Shown in pieces: positions 36,541 to 42,303 of a stretch of 44,364 nucleotides of DNA. Each line of letters opens with the position of its first letter. The stretch's first letter is position 1. The stretch is from assembly GCA_913778275.1 (NCBI GenBank), contig CAJYWN010000018.1:1-44364 (forward strand). The letters are read 5' to 3'. The notes under the pieces are model-generated. The model did no database searches and was not told the origin of the DNA. It saw only the letters and a list, made by a program, of their open reading frames with translations. The translations under genes and the position numbers were made by a program. The stretch comes from an uncultured Chryseobacterium sp. GTDB taxonomy: Bacteria; Bacteroidota; Bacteroidia; Flavobacteriales; Weeksellaceae.

Positions 36541-36943
36541 ATTGTTTTGATGAGGTAGCGGTATGAGCTGAACTTTTGTCTGCATGCGTGGGTGAGACAT
36601 TCACGCAAACAGGTGCGGAAAAGATCCTTGCTTTCATAATAAAGCATTAATTTATTTAAATTTTCTTTGATTAGTTTGATGTGCTGCTTCTCACGGATTG
36701 CAATCGCAGGACGAAAAAGTGTTATGCCAGATCGGCGATACATTCTGATGTGGAGATTTGTTTATTCAGCCTATTTAATAGAAGGCTCTTCTATGAACTT
36801 TTTTTGAAGATATGCTTAAGCCGTATCTTTATGCTCTCCAGATACAAGTAAAAAAGAATAGTAATTACCTTCTCCAATTGTAAAAGGAGAAAATAATTAC
36901 TATACTTATGATCCAGATTATTTATGCTCAGGATGATTTGTCC
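36541..36943. other. Non-coding gap with a two-part hairpin
   Basis: No convincing gene is seen. The words GGGTGAGACA-TCACGC around 36590 recur, diverged, near 39385, extending the duplicated HxlR segment. AGTAATTA/TAATTACT plus TTCTCC/GGAGAA (36860-36901) form a hairpin with an internal loop between convergent genes and probably act as a terminator. Confidence 0.5.
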
Positions 36944-37477
36944 TTAAAATTTATATATTCTTAAAAAAGATCCGGCTCTGTCAATAGTTATTTTGTTCGC
37001 GTCATCAGAAGCACCTTTGTCGCCATAAATTATAGTTTTTAGTTCTACCTGTTGATCTTTCTCTAAATGCAAGGTTATATTAGAAATTAAGTCGGTAATA
37101 GGAGGACCTCCGGGAATATATCCACCCCGGAAAATATTCTTGCTATCACCTGCTACACTTATATTGTCAACTAGTAAAAATGAACGTACATTAGAATAGC
37201 TGCCGTCAAACTTTCCTCCCGGAATAACAATATATTGAAGTGAACTAAAAATTAAATACTGTCCGTCAGCGGGTGCTGTGAAAATACCTGTTGAAGGATC
37301 ATACGCATTTTGTGTATCAACCTTTTCGCTTAATCTTACATTAAAGTAAGTATTATTAATGAAAGGAGCTTTGCCTAAAACCAATGCGCTGCCTCCGGTT
37401 GCTTCTACGATTTTATTTTGTGCGTTTGCTGCAACATTAATAGTAAATGCGGCTAATAATAGAAATAATTTTTTCAT
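36944..37477 (-). CDS. Secreted protein with C1q-like fold
   Basis: A 177-aa protein with a signal peptide (KLFLLLAAFTINVAANAQ). From about residue 40 it reads as a C1q/TNF-like jelly-roll: FNVRLSEKVDTQNAYDPSTG, then IFTAPADGQYLIFSSLQY, and the closing ITIDRAGSFLRIYKF. C1q-like domains form trimers and bind proteins or glycans; in bacteria they are found in surface or exported proteins. There is no T9SS sorting domain. A -7 box (TAAATTTG on the minus strand, 37631-37624) would give a leader of about 140 nt. Confidence 0.75.
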   Translation of the reverse strand: MKKLFLLLAAFTINVAANAQNKIVEATGGSALVLGKAPFINNTYFNVRLSEKVDTQNAYDPSTGIFTAPADGQYLIFSSLQYIVIPGGKFDGSYSNVRSFLLVDNISVAGDSKNIFRGGYIPGGPPITDLISNITLHLEKDQQVELKTIIYGDKGASDDANKITIDRAGSFLRIYKF

Positions 37478-37769
37478 AATTCATTTTTATTTTAACTGTT
37501 TCACTGTGTATACGTTTTCTTAGCTTATGTCTAAGCATTACTTTTTAAGATAAAGAGAATAAAGAGTTATCCTGTCCTATCTTTTATCCACAATTTTTTT
37601 TTGTTTTTAGCAGCTGCTGTTTTCAAATTTAGATATTACGTCCTCTACAGCAGCACATTTTTCGCCAACCATATTTTAGAAAGCATTATTTTTTTATTTT
37701 AACAGGTTGATAATTTGTTTTTTAGCAGTAATGCACCGAGATTTTTTTATTTGCATTGGCGAATATTTA
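37478..37769. other. Non-coding gap with an 8-bp inverted repeat before the recombinase
   Basis: No gene is seen. TTCGCCAA (37661-37668) and TTGGCGAA (37756-37763) are inverted copies flanking 87 bases directly upstream of the recombinase gene. The repeat is short and could be chance. Confidence 0.35.
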
Positions 37770-37777
37770 TATATTTG
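37770..37777 (+). promoter_or_regulatory. Predicted -7 box of the recombinase gene
   Basis: TATATTTG fits TAnnTTTG, 15 bases before ATG 37792, and excludes the earlier in-frame start at 37756. Confidence 0.5.
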
Positions 37778-37791
37778 AGCAAAACATAAAT

Positions 37792-38637
37792 ATGGAAATT
37801 ATCCCTTTGCTGGACTCCTTTGCAGAGCAGCTAGCCGTGATGAGGTACAGCGCCTCTTCAATTAAAAATTATAAAAGTGCTGTGCGTCATTTTCTGGAAA
37901 ACGCTTTTGATAAGCATAAATACCCCCATGATATTTCTGTAAATGAAATTGAGCAATTCTTGTTTTGGAAAATTGAAAAACATAATATTTCGGCTTCGCA
38001 TCAGGTTTTTATCCTTTCAAGTATCGTGAAGTTTTATAAATTATTATTTAATAGAGAGATCAGCCTCCATCATCTTTACCCGAAAAGAAATGAAACAAAG
38101 CTTCCTAAATTTCTTACGGGGGAAGAAGTGAAGAAAGTTTTGGATGTTACAAAAAATATTAAGCACAAAGCAGTTCTTACGACAGTGTACTCCTGCGGAT
38201 TGAGGCTGAGTGAACTTTTGGAATTAAAAGTTTCCGATATAAAATATAAAGAATCCGTCCTTATTATCAGGAATACTAAAAGGGAAAGGAAGGAAAGGAT
38301 CGTAAATTTATCTCCTAAGCTGATTGTTCTTTTACAGTCTTATCATAGGGAATACGAGCCGGAAAAATATTTTTTTGAAGGCTTTGCAGGGCGAAAGCTG
38401 TCTCCGAGAAGCGTACAGCAAATTTTAAAAAAGTCCCTTAAGGACGCTGATATTCGGTCATCTGCTACGGTTTACACTTTAAGGCATTCGTTTGCAATTC
38501 ATCTTTTGGAAAACGGTATAGATCTTAAAATTATTAAAGATTTGCTGGGGCACAGCAGCATTAAGACTACAGAGGTTTATACCTGCATCACCGAAGTCAG
38601 TAAAGATAAAATTAAAAGTCCTCTGGATTTTTTATGA
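37792..38637 (+). CDS. Tyrosine site-specific recombinase
   Basis: A 281-aa tyrosine recombinase with an N-terminal SAM-like core-binding domain (about 5-95) and a catalytic domain (105-275). R138 (SCGLRLSE), K164, R231 (TLRHSFAIHLLE), H254 (LLGHSSIKTT) and nucleophile Y263 are present. The first position of the HxxR motif is Tyr (Y228) rather than His. Length and layout fit XerD-like or Bacteroidota shufflon/invertase enzymes more than phage integrases. No excisionase, relaxase or phage gene is adjacent, so it is an orphan; substrate sites are unknown. Confidence 0.92.
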   Translation: MEIIPLLDSFAEQLAVMRYSASSIKNYKSAVRHFLENAFDKHKYPHDISVNEIEQFLFWKIEKHNISASHQVFILSSIVKFYKLLFNREISLHHLYPKRNETKLPKFLTGEEVKKVLDVTKNIKHKAVLTTVYSCGLRLSELLELKVSDIKYKESVLIIRNTKRERKERIVNLSPKLIVLLQSYHREYEPEKYFFEGFAGRKLSPRSVQQILKKSLKDADIRSSATVYTLRHSFAIHLLENGIDLKIIKDLLGHSSIKTTEVYTCITEVSKDKIKSPLDFL

Positions 38638-38685
38638 AGCTGCTAAGATCTAGAACCAGGAATTAGTTGCCGACAAATGATTCTG

Positions 38686-38723
38686 CCTGTGGGCCCGCTC
38701 TGATTTTGCACGGGGCTTACAGG
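38686..38723. terminator. Possible hairpin after the recombinase gene
   Basis: CCTGTGGGCCC and GGGCTTACAGG can form an 11-bp stem (two G-U) with a loop of about 16 bases. No T run follows, so it is a weak terminator candidate. Confidence 0.35.
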
Positions 38724-38806
38724 CTGTTGACAAGCTGGGAAACGGAAGAGTAATTCTGTACTTTTAGATTTACTGAAGGATCGTCTGTTTTGGAATTAAT
38801 TTAGTT

Positions 38807-39243
38807 CTAAAATTGTATTAACCCGGTCTTCAATTTCTTTTTTTCCAGAATTTTTTCATCATAGATAACGTTGATTTTTGTTTTTTTCCAGAAAGGAAAT
38901 AGGATCACGCCTGAACTGCCTATATTTACCAGCTTAGAATCCGGATATTCAATTTCAACCTTTGTTTTAAAAACAGTATTTCCTTTTATATAATTGGTTG
39001 TTTTGATTCTGTTGGTAAGTAAGTCAAAAGCCTGAAATATACCGTTGTCCAGATTTTCAAATTCCTCGCTGAAATGGGTATGATTTAAACCGTAGCCAAC
39101 AACCAATTCCCCAAAAGATGTTGAAATCCAAAAATTTGTATCTTTTATACTGATGTATTCCGTTCCGTCTTTGTACTGAACATGATAATCACAGAAATTA
39201 CGATGAAAGAAATGACAAAGAATTTGAAAAGTTTTTTTAACAT
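38807..39243 (-). pseudogene. Frameshifted small membrane or exported protein gene
   Basis: An ATG at 39243 opens a frame with a basic hydrophobic N-terminus (LKKLFKFFVISFIVISVIIM) that soon hits a stop at about 39147-39145. The adjacent frame, without an ATG, continues from about 39180 as ordinary protein (YKDGTEYISIKDTNFWIS, then GYGLNHTHFSEEFENLDNG) to a stop at 38807-38809. Adding one base near 39181 would join them into a protein of about 145 aa with a signal anchor. This points to a one-base deletion or a sequencing error. The family is not recognised. A decayed HxlR fragment lies directly beside it. Confidence 0.6.
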
Positions 39244-39276
39244 GATTTCTTATGATGAAAAAGTTTCTGCCTTCCC

Positions 39277-39363
39277 GTCATTGCAGCGTTTGGAAATCGG
39301 GGTGACACCCACGAAGAACATTTGCGCCCGGTTATTTTGAAGCGCCTGAATGGGGAAAATTAA
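39277..39363 (+). pseudogene. Duplicated 3' fragment of the HxlR gene
   Basis: 87 bases match 36454-36540, the last 28 codons of the HxlR gene, with 7 mismatches by hand count and the same stop. The frame is intact (AAFGNRGDTHEEHLRPVILK). Similarity continues weakly past the stop (ATTGTTT, then GGTGAGACA near 39385), so the duplicated piece includes downstream DNA. There is no start, so it cannot make a regulator. Confidence 0.8.
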
Positions 39364-39418
39364 ATTGTTTAGTTTGTAGGGACGGGTGAGACACTCGCGC
39401 CAACGGGTAGTCTTGTCA

Positions 39419-39874
39419 TTATTCAGTATAGTCATCTGAAACAATAGATTCTTCCATTAAGGTCACAATCTCGGAAACAGGAGTTGAAAATACTCCGGCC
39501 TTTCCTTTATCAAATTCCCTTTTCCAGTAGGAGTATCCGTCCATCTCAGTAGAATCCGGTTTTCTGCGCGTTTCATTTTTAAGGCTGGTGACACTGTTGT
39601 CTAATGCTTCCTCAGAAAGCGGAAGATGGCTTATCCTATTGGCAATGCCATCAGGATGCTGAGGGTTTTTCATCTTCAGTCCGCTTACCGAAATATGAAT
39701 TACCTTTCCGTTTTTCGGATATTCTTCAATCTTTAAAATAGTAAGGGTAGAATTTTCTTCTGTGGGACGGGTTTTGTAATTCCATTCCTGTCCTACGCTA
39801 TATTTCATATCGTCTTTTTTTGTACAACCAGCTAAAAATAAAAGTATCAGAGCTGTTAATGGGTATAATTTCAT
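39419..39874 (-). CDS. Lipoprotein of unknown function
   Basis: A 151-aa protein with a clear lipoprotein signal (YPLTALILLFLAGC, lipidated C17). The mature part (MKYSVGQEWNYKTRPTEENS, then LTILKIEEYPKNGKVIHISV) looks like a beta-rich domain; I cannot name the family. The C-terminal half is charged (SYWKREFDKGKAGVF). It is anchored to a membrane on the outer side of the cytoplasm. It is a lone gene between the HxlR fragment and the DUF2628-like gene. Confidence 0.75.
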   Translation of the reverse strand: MKLYPLTALILLFLAGCTKKDDMKYSVGQEWNYKTRPTEENSTLTILKIEEYPKNGKVIHISVSGLKMKNPQHPDGIANRISHLPLSEEALDNSVTSLKNETRRKPDSTEMDGYSYWKREFDKGKAGVFSTPVSEIVTLMEESIVSDDYTE

Positions 39875-39957
39875 TATTTATGGCGAATATAGTTTTTACA
39901 ATATTAATAAATTATACAATAGATGTTCTTACAGATTACAAATCTATTCAGGCGTAT

Positions 39958-40428
39958 TTATAGTGACTGCAGGATTACGGCAAGAACGAACAGGCCAAAA
40001 GCAATCATTACCAATAGAATGCTTGTGCCGCCTTTTTTATCGAGAAATTCTTTTTGCTGTTCGGGATCGGCGAATGTTATCTGTGTCTGTTCTACTGTTC
40101 TTTTTGCTTTTTTAAGGTATACATTATTTCCGATGATCCCCAAGGTGATCGTAAGAATAATATCGACAGCAAAACTGAATAATTTAGTCTGCTCAGTACC
40201 GATGAGCTCTGCTAAAACATATTTTTCAAACTGAGACTCTGCATAAAAGATGATGATAATCACAAAAAATTCCAGGTACATTTTCCTGTACAGGAACCAG
40301 AATACCCCGAATAGTACAGCAGAAAAACTAAACCTGAATTTTTTACCCTTCTCATAATAGTTCAACTGCTTCAGGTAATAGGTACTGCTATCCTGAAAAT
40401 AGGCTTCGTACAACTCTGTTTTTTCCAT
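39958..40428 (-). CDS. DUF2628-like membrane protein
   Basis: A 156-aa protein with hydrophobic segments at about 35-46, 50-63, 82-98 and 136-154. YYEKGKKFRFSFSAVLFGVF and WFLYRKMYLEFFVI match the DUF2628 pattern, an inner-membrane family of unknown function. The C-terminal segment is preceded by a charged cytoplasmic linker (about 104-132). A perfect 14-bp palindrome lies 24 bases upstream of the start and could be an operator. Confidence 0.8.
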   Translation of the reverse strand: MEKTELYEAYFQDSSTYYLKQLNYYEKGKKFRFSFSAVLFGVFWFLYRKMYLEFFVIIIIFYAESQFEKYVLAELIGTEQTKLFSFAVDIILTITLGIIGNNVYLKKAKRTVEQTQITFADPEQQKEFLDKKGGTSILLVMIAFGLFVLAVILQSL

Positions 40429-40451
40429 GAATGATTATTGTTTTTTTTGGT

Positions 40452-40465
40452 AGTGGATATCCACT
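40452..40465. promoter_or_regulatory. 14-bp palindrome upstream of the DUF2628-like gene
   Basis: AGTGGATATCCACT is perfectly palindromic and lies 24 bases before the minus-strand start codon, where a regulator could act on the promoter. Confidence 0.4.
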
Positions 40466-40553
40466 TCCAAATTCGGCGCAAGATAAGATTTTTACCTGAC
40501 GATTAGCTGAAATTTTCAGGCAGTGAATTTTGGGAACTGTCAATAAGTTTAAA

Positions 40554-40573
40554 GGATTTATTTAAAAAAATCC
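40554..40573 (-). terminator. Possible end of the SymE-array transcript
   Basis: GGATTT and AAATCC pair around an A/T-rich loop just past the tandem array in the symE direction. The stem is short, so it is a weak terminator. Confidence 0.4.
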
Positions 40574-40615
40574 GGAGCTTACAAAGATTCGTGTTTTACC
40601 CTTCCGGAGATCTGC

Positions 40616-40945
40616 GGAAGTCTCCCACAACTTGCAGGAAACCAACGGAGGTCTCCGGAAGACTTCCACAACCTGCGGGAAACCTCCGGAGGTGTACGGA
40701 AGTCCCGCACAACTTGCAGGAAAGCTCGGGAGAACGGCGGAAGTCCCGCGCAACTCTGCAGGAAACCAACTGCGATTGCAGGAAGTCTCCCGCAATCTGC
40801 AGGAAACAAAATGCAGCTGCAGGAAGTCTCGCGCAACTCTGCGGGAAACAAAATGCAGTTGCAGGAAGTCTCCCACAACTTTCAGGAAACCAAATGCAGT
40901 TGCAGGAAGTCTCCCGCAACTTGCGGGAAACAAAATGCAGTTTTC
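40616..40945. repeat. Tandem array of about eight 41-42 bp units, next to symE-like gene
   Basis: Units start with GGAAG at 40616, 40657, 40698, 40739, 40781, 40822, 40864 and 40905; spacings are 41, 41, 41, 42, 41, 42 and 41. Each unit reads GGAAGTC, then TCCCGCAACTTGCGGGAAAC or variants, and in the symE-proximal half ends AATGCAGTTGCA. On the symE strand each gives a small hairpin such as CCCGC-AAGTT-GCGGG. Units 1, 5 and 8 pair fully (allowing G-U); others have one mismatch or bulge. Units nearest symE are more alike; distal ones are diverged. The array is richer in G+C than its surroundings. Because 41 is not a multiple of 3, long frames run through it on both strands; I regard these as by-products. 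Confidence 0.92.
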
Positions 40946-41132
40946 AATGGTGCTGTTTGGCAAGCGTAATGGTAAGCTTGTTTTTCTTTTGCCGGATCTG
41001 TACCGTTTTGCCTTCCCCGAAACCCAGCGCATCAAGCCATTTCCCTCTAAGCCGGATTTCCGGGACGGTGATGAGGTGATGGCTGCTTTGCTGGTAACGT
41101 CTGTGGATTTTAATTTTTCTTGAATTCATCAT
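40944..41132 (-). CDS. SymE-like toxin-fold protein
   Basis: A 62-aa protein with the SymE signature VPEIRLRGKWLDALGFGEGK, followed by VQIRQKKNKLTITLA. SymE in E. coli is an SOS-induced AbrB-fold protein of a type I toxin-antitoxin system, repressed by antisense RNA SymR and associated with RNA cleavage and nucleoid condensation. Two adjacent ATGs (41132 and 41129) are possible starts. The stop (TGA, 40946-40944) touches the first unit of the tandem array, so the message would end in a row of hairpins. The predicted leader of about 120 nt contains a further hairpin. A divergent XRE gene lies beyond a shared palindrome. Whether it is toxic here is unknown. Confidence 0.8.
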   Translation of the reverse strand: MMNSRKIKIHRRYQQSSHHLITVPEIRLRGKWLDALGFGEGKTVQIRQKKNKLTITLAKQHH

Positions 41133-41155
41133 GGTGCTGTTTTTTGTTGTTTACC

Positions 41156-41208
41156 GGCTGTAAAGGCGGAAGTCCCTATCATTTCTGAACTTCCTGCCTG
41201 TACCAGCC
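41156..41208. other. Hairpin in the predicted symE leader, sharing 12 bases with the array
   Basis: GGCTG/CAGCC and, inside it, GGCGGAAGT/ACTTCCTGCC (one bulged base) give a two-part stem. GGCGGAAGTCCC at 41165-41176 is identical to 40736-40747 in the array, suggesting a stray unit or a deliberate pairing site. Confidence 0.6.
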
Positions 41209-41255
41209 AGGGTAATATATAGAATTTGTGTTTTTTTAAAGCTTGATTTATTGAG

Positions 41256-41263
41256 CAAATATA
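41256..41263 (-). promoter_or_regulatory. Predicted -7 box of the symE-like gene
   Basis: TATATTTG on the minus strand fits TAnnTTTG; transcription would begin near 41249. The palindrome at 41280-41299 covers the place of the -33 element. Confidence 0.5.
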
Positions 41264-41279
41264 TAATAATTTTTTAATT

Positions 41280-41299
41280 TGTAGGTTAATTAACCTACA
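41280..41299. promoter_or_regulatory. Perfect 20-bp palindrome, likely XRE operator
   Basis: TGTAGGTTAATTAACCTACA lies between the divergent symE-like and XRE genes, 47 bases before the XRE start and over the -33 zone of the predicted symE promoter. A dimeric HTH protein bound here could control both genes. Confidence 0.7.
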
Positions 41300-41346
41300 G
41301 AATTTTATTATAAACTTTCCAAATTGCTGCTACAACGATCATTACA

Positions 41347-41592
41347 ATGGATAAAATTGAATTTCGAATAGCTTTTGGAAAAAGAGTTGAAAAATTTAGA
41401 AAGAAGTTAGGATTGAGCTATCGGCAGTTAGCTCAAAAATGTGATGTCGACCATAGTAATATCAGCAAAATTGAAAAAGGCGAAGTTGATGTGAGAATTT
41501 CTACCATACAGGAATTGGCGAAAGGTTTGGAAGTTCATCCGCAAGAATTATTTGATTTTGATCACTTAGAAATCACTAAACCCAAAATTTAG
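41347..41592 (+). CDS. Small XRE family HTH regulator
   Basis: An 81-aa Cro/CI-type protein that is almost only a helix-turn-helix domain: FGKRVEKFRKKLGLSYRQLA, then QKCDVDHSNISKIEKGEVDV and ISTIQELAKGLEVHPQELFD. It resembles antitoxin or controller-type regulators in size. It probably binds the palindrome upstream, regulating itself and the divergent symE-like gene. There is no methylase, restriction enzyme or HipA/RelE toxin adjacent. It converges on a lipoprotein gene. Confidence 0.9.
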   Translation: MDKIEFRIAFGKRVEKFRKKLGLSYRQLAQKCDVDHSNISKIEKGEVDVRISTIQELAKGLEVHPQELFDFDHLEITKPKI

Positions 41593-41634
41593 CATCCAAG
41601 CCCGCTTTTACCAAAGCAAAGTTGTTTGCCGTTT

Positions 41635-42195
41635 TTATTCTTTCTTCCCAAACTTGTTAAAAAACGATTTTCTGCCATTGTCATCATAGACATATGGATT
41701 TGAAAAAGTCTTGTCCCATTTATTCTGAATTGTTGCGAAATCTGCCCCTACGAATTTTTCAAGGTCAGCTTTGTTTACAGATATGGTATAGGATGTCCCT
41801 TTGTATGGTAAAATAATTGATACAGTGTCAATGTAGTCAAGTTTTTTCATAATTCTCACAGAACCACCAACAAGTGCTTTTTCAATAGCATCTCCACTCT
41901 CCCAATATCCTTCCAAATCAGATTCGGTCAGTCCTGATTGTGGATTAAGTTCTTTATATTCTTCATAGTTTTTTACATAGATGATTTTTGCACTTTTACC
42001 CTCAAGCTCAACCGTTTTCACGGAACCTCCTGCTCTCAATCTAGAAACTTCTATTTCTAATTTTGATAGTTTTTCATCTTTTGGACTTTCTTGTTCAATT
42101 TTTTTTGTCTGGTCAGGCTTACTTTCATTTGCCTGTTTCCCACAACTTACTAAAATCAAAGAAAGGACAGCAACTATAATAATGTTTTTTTTCAT
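41635..42195 (-). CDS. Lipoprotein of unknown function
   Basis: A 186-aa protein with a lipoprotein signal (IIIVAVLSLILVSC), a charged linker (about 20-50, coiled-coil-like KDEKLSKLEIEVSRLRAG) and a folded domain (KTVELEGKSAKIIYVKNYEE, then YKELNPQSGLTESDLEGYWE). ATG 42195 was chosen to place the signal at the N-terminus; the ATG at 42228 would add 11 basic residues. I cannot name the family. Confidence 0.72.
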   Translation of the reverse strand: MKKNIIIVAVLSLILVSCGKQANESKPDQTKKIEQESPKDEKLSKLEIEVSRLRAGGSVKTVELEGKSAKIIYVKNYEEYKELNPQSGLTESDLEGYWESGDAIEKALVGGSVRIMKKLDYIDTVSIILPYKGTSYTISVNKADLEKFVGADFATIQNKWDKTFSNPYVYDDNGRKSFFNKFGKKE

Positions 42196-42303
42196 TTTTC
42201 TATTTTTATGTCTGACAACTCTTTTCATGATAGTTAAAATGCATTCTAAGAAATTGTTTTTAAAGAATATTATTCTGGATTGATAAATAAGAAACTTTGT
42301 AAA

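Noticed and set aside
36537..36743. A 68-codon minus-strand frame downstream of the HxlR gene
   Set aside because: It overlaps the HxlR stop in antisense and shares words with the duplicated fragment; no family likeness, so treated as non-coding.
37478..38806. Integron with attC site next to the tyrosine recombinase
   Set aside because: The recombinase lacks the integron-specific insert as far as I can see, and the hairpin at 38686-38723 has no attC core words.
39250..39444. A 64-codon minus-strand frame over the HxlR fragment
   Set aside because: It is the antisense of the duplicated HxlR 3' end and overlaps the end of the lipoprotein gene.
40616..40945. CRISPR array
   Set aside because: Units are contiguous tandem copies with no unique spacers, and no cas genes are present.
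40562..41035. A 157-codon minus-strand frame through the repeat array, with similar frames on both strands
   Set aside because: The peptide is a frame-rotating translation of the 41-42 bp units, several overlapping frames are equally open, and none has a recognised domain. The SymE-like frame is the only convincing protein here.
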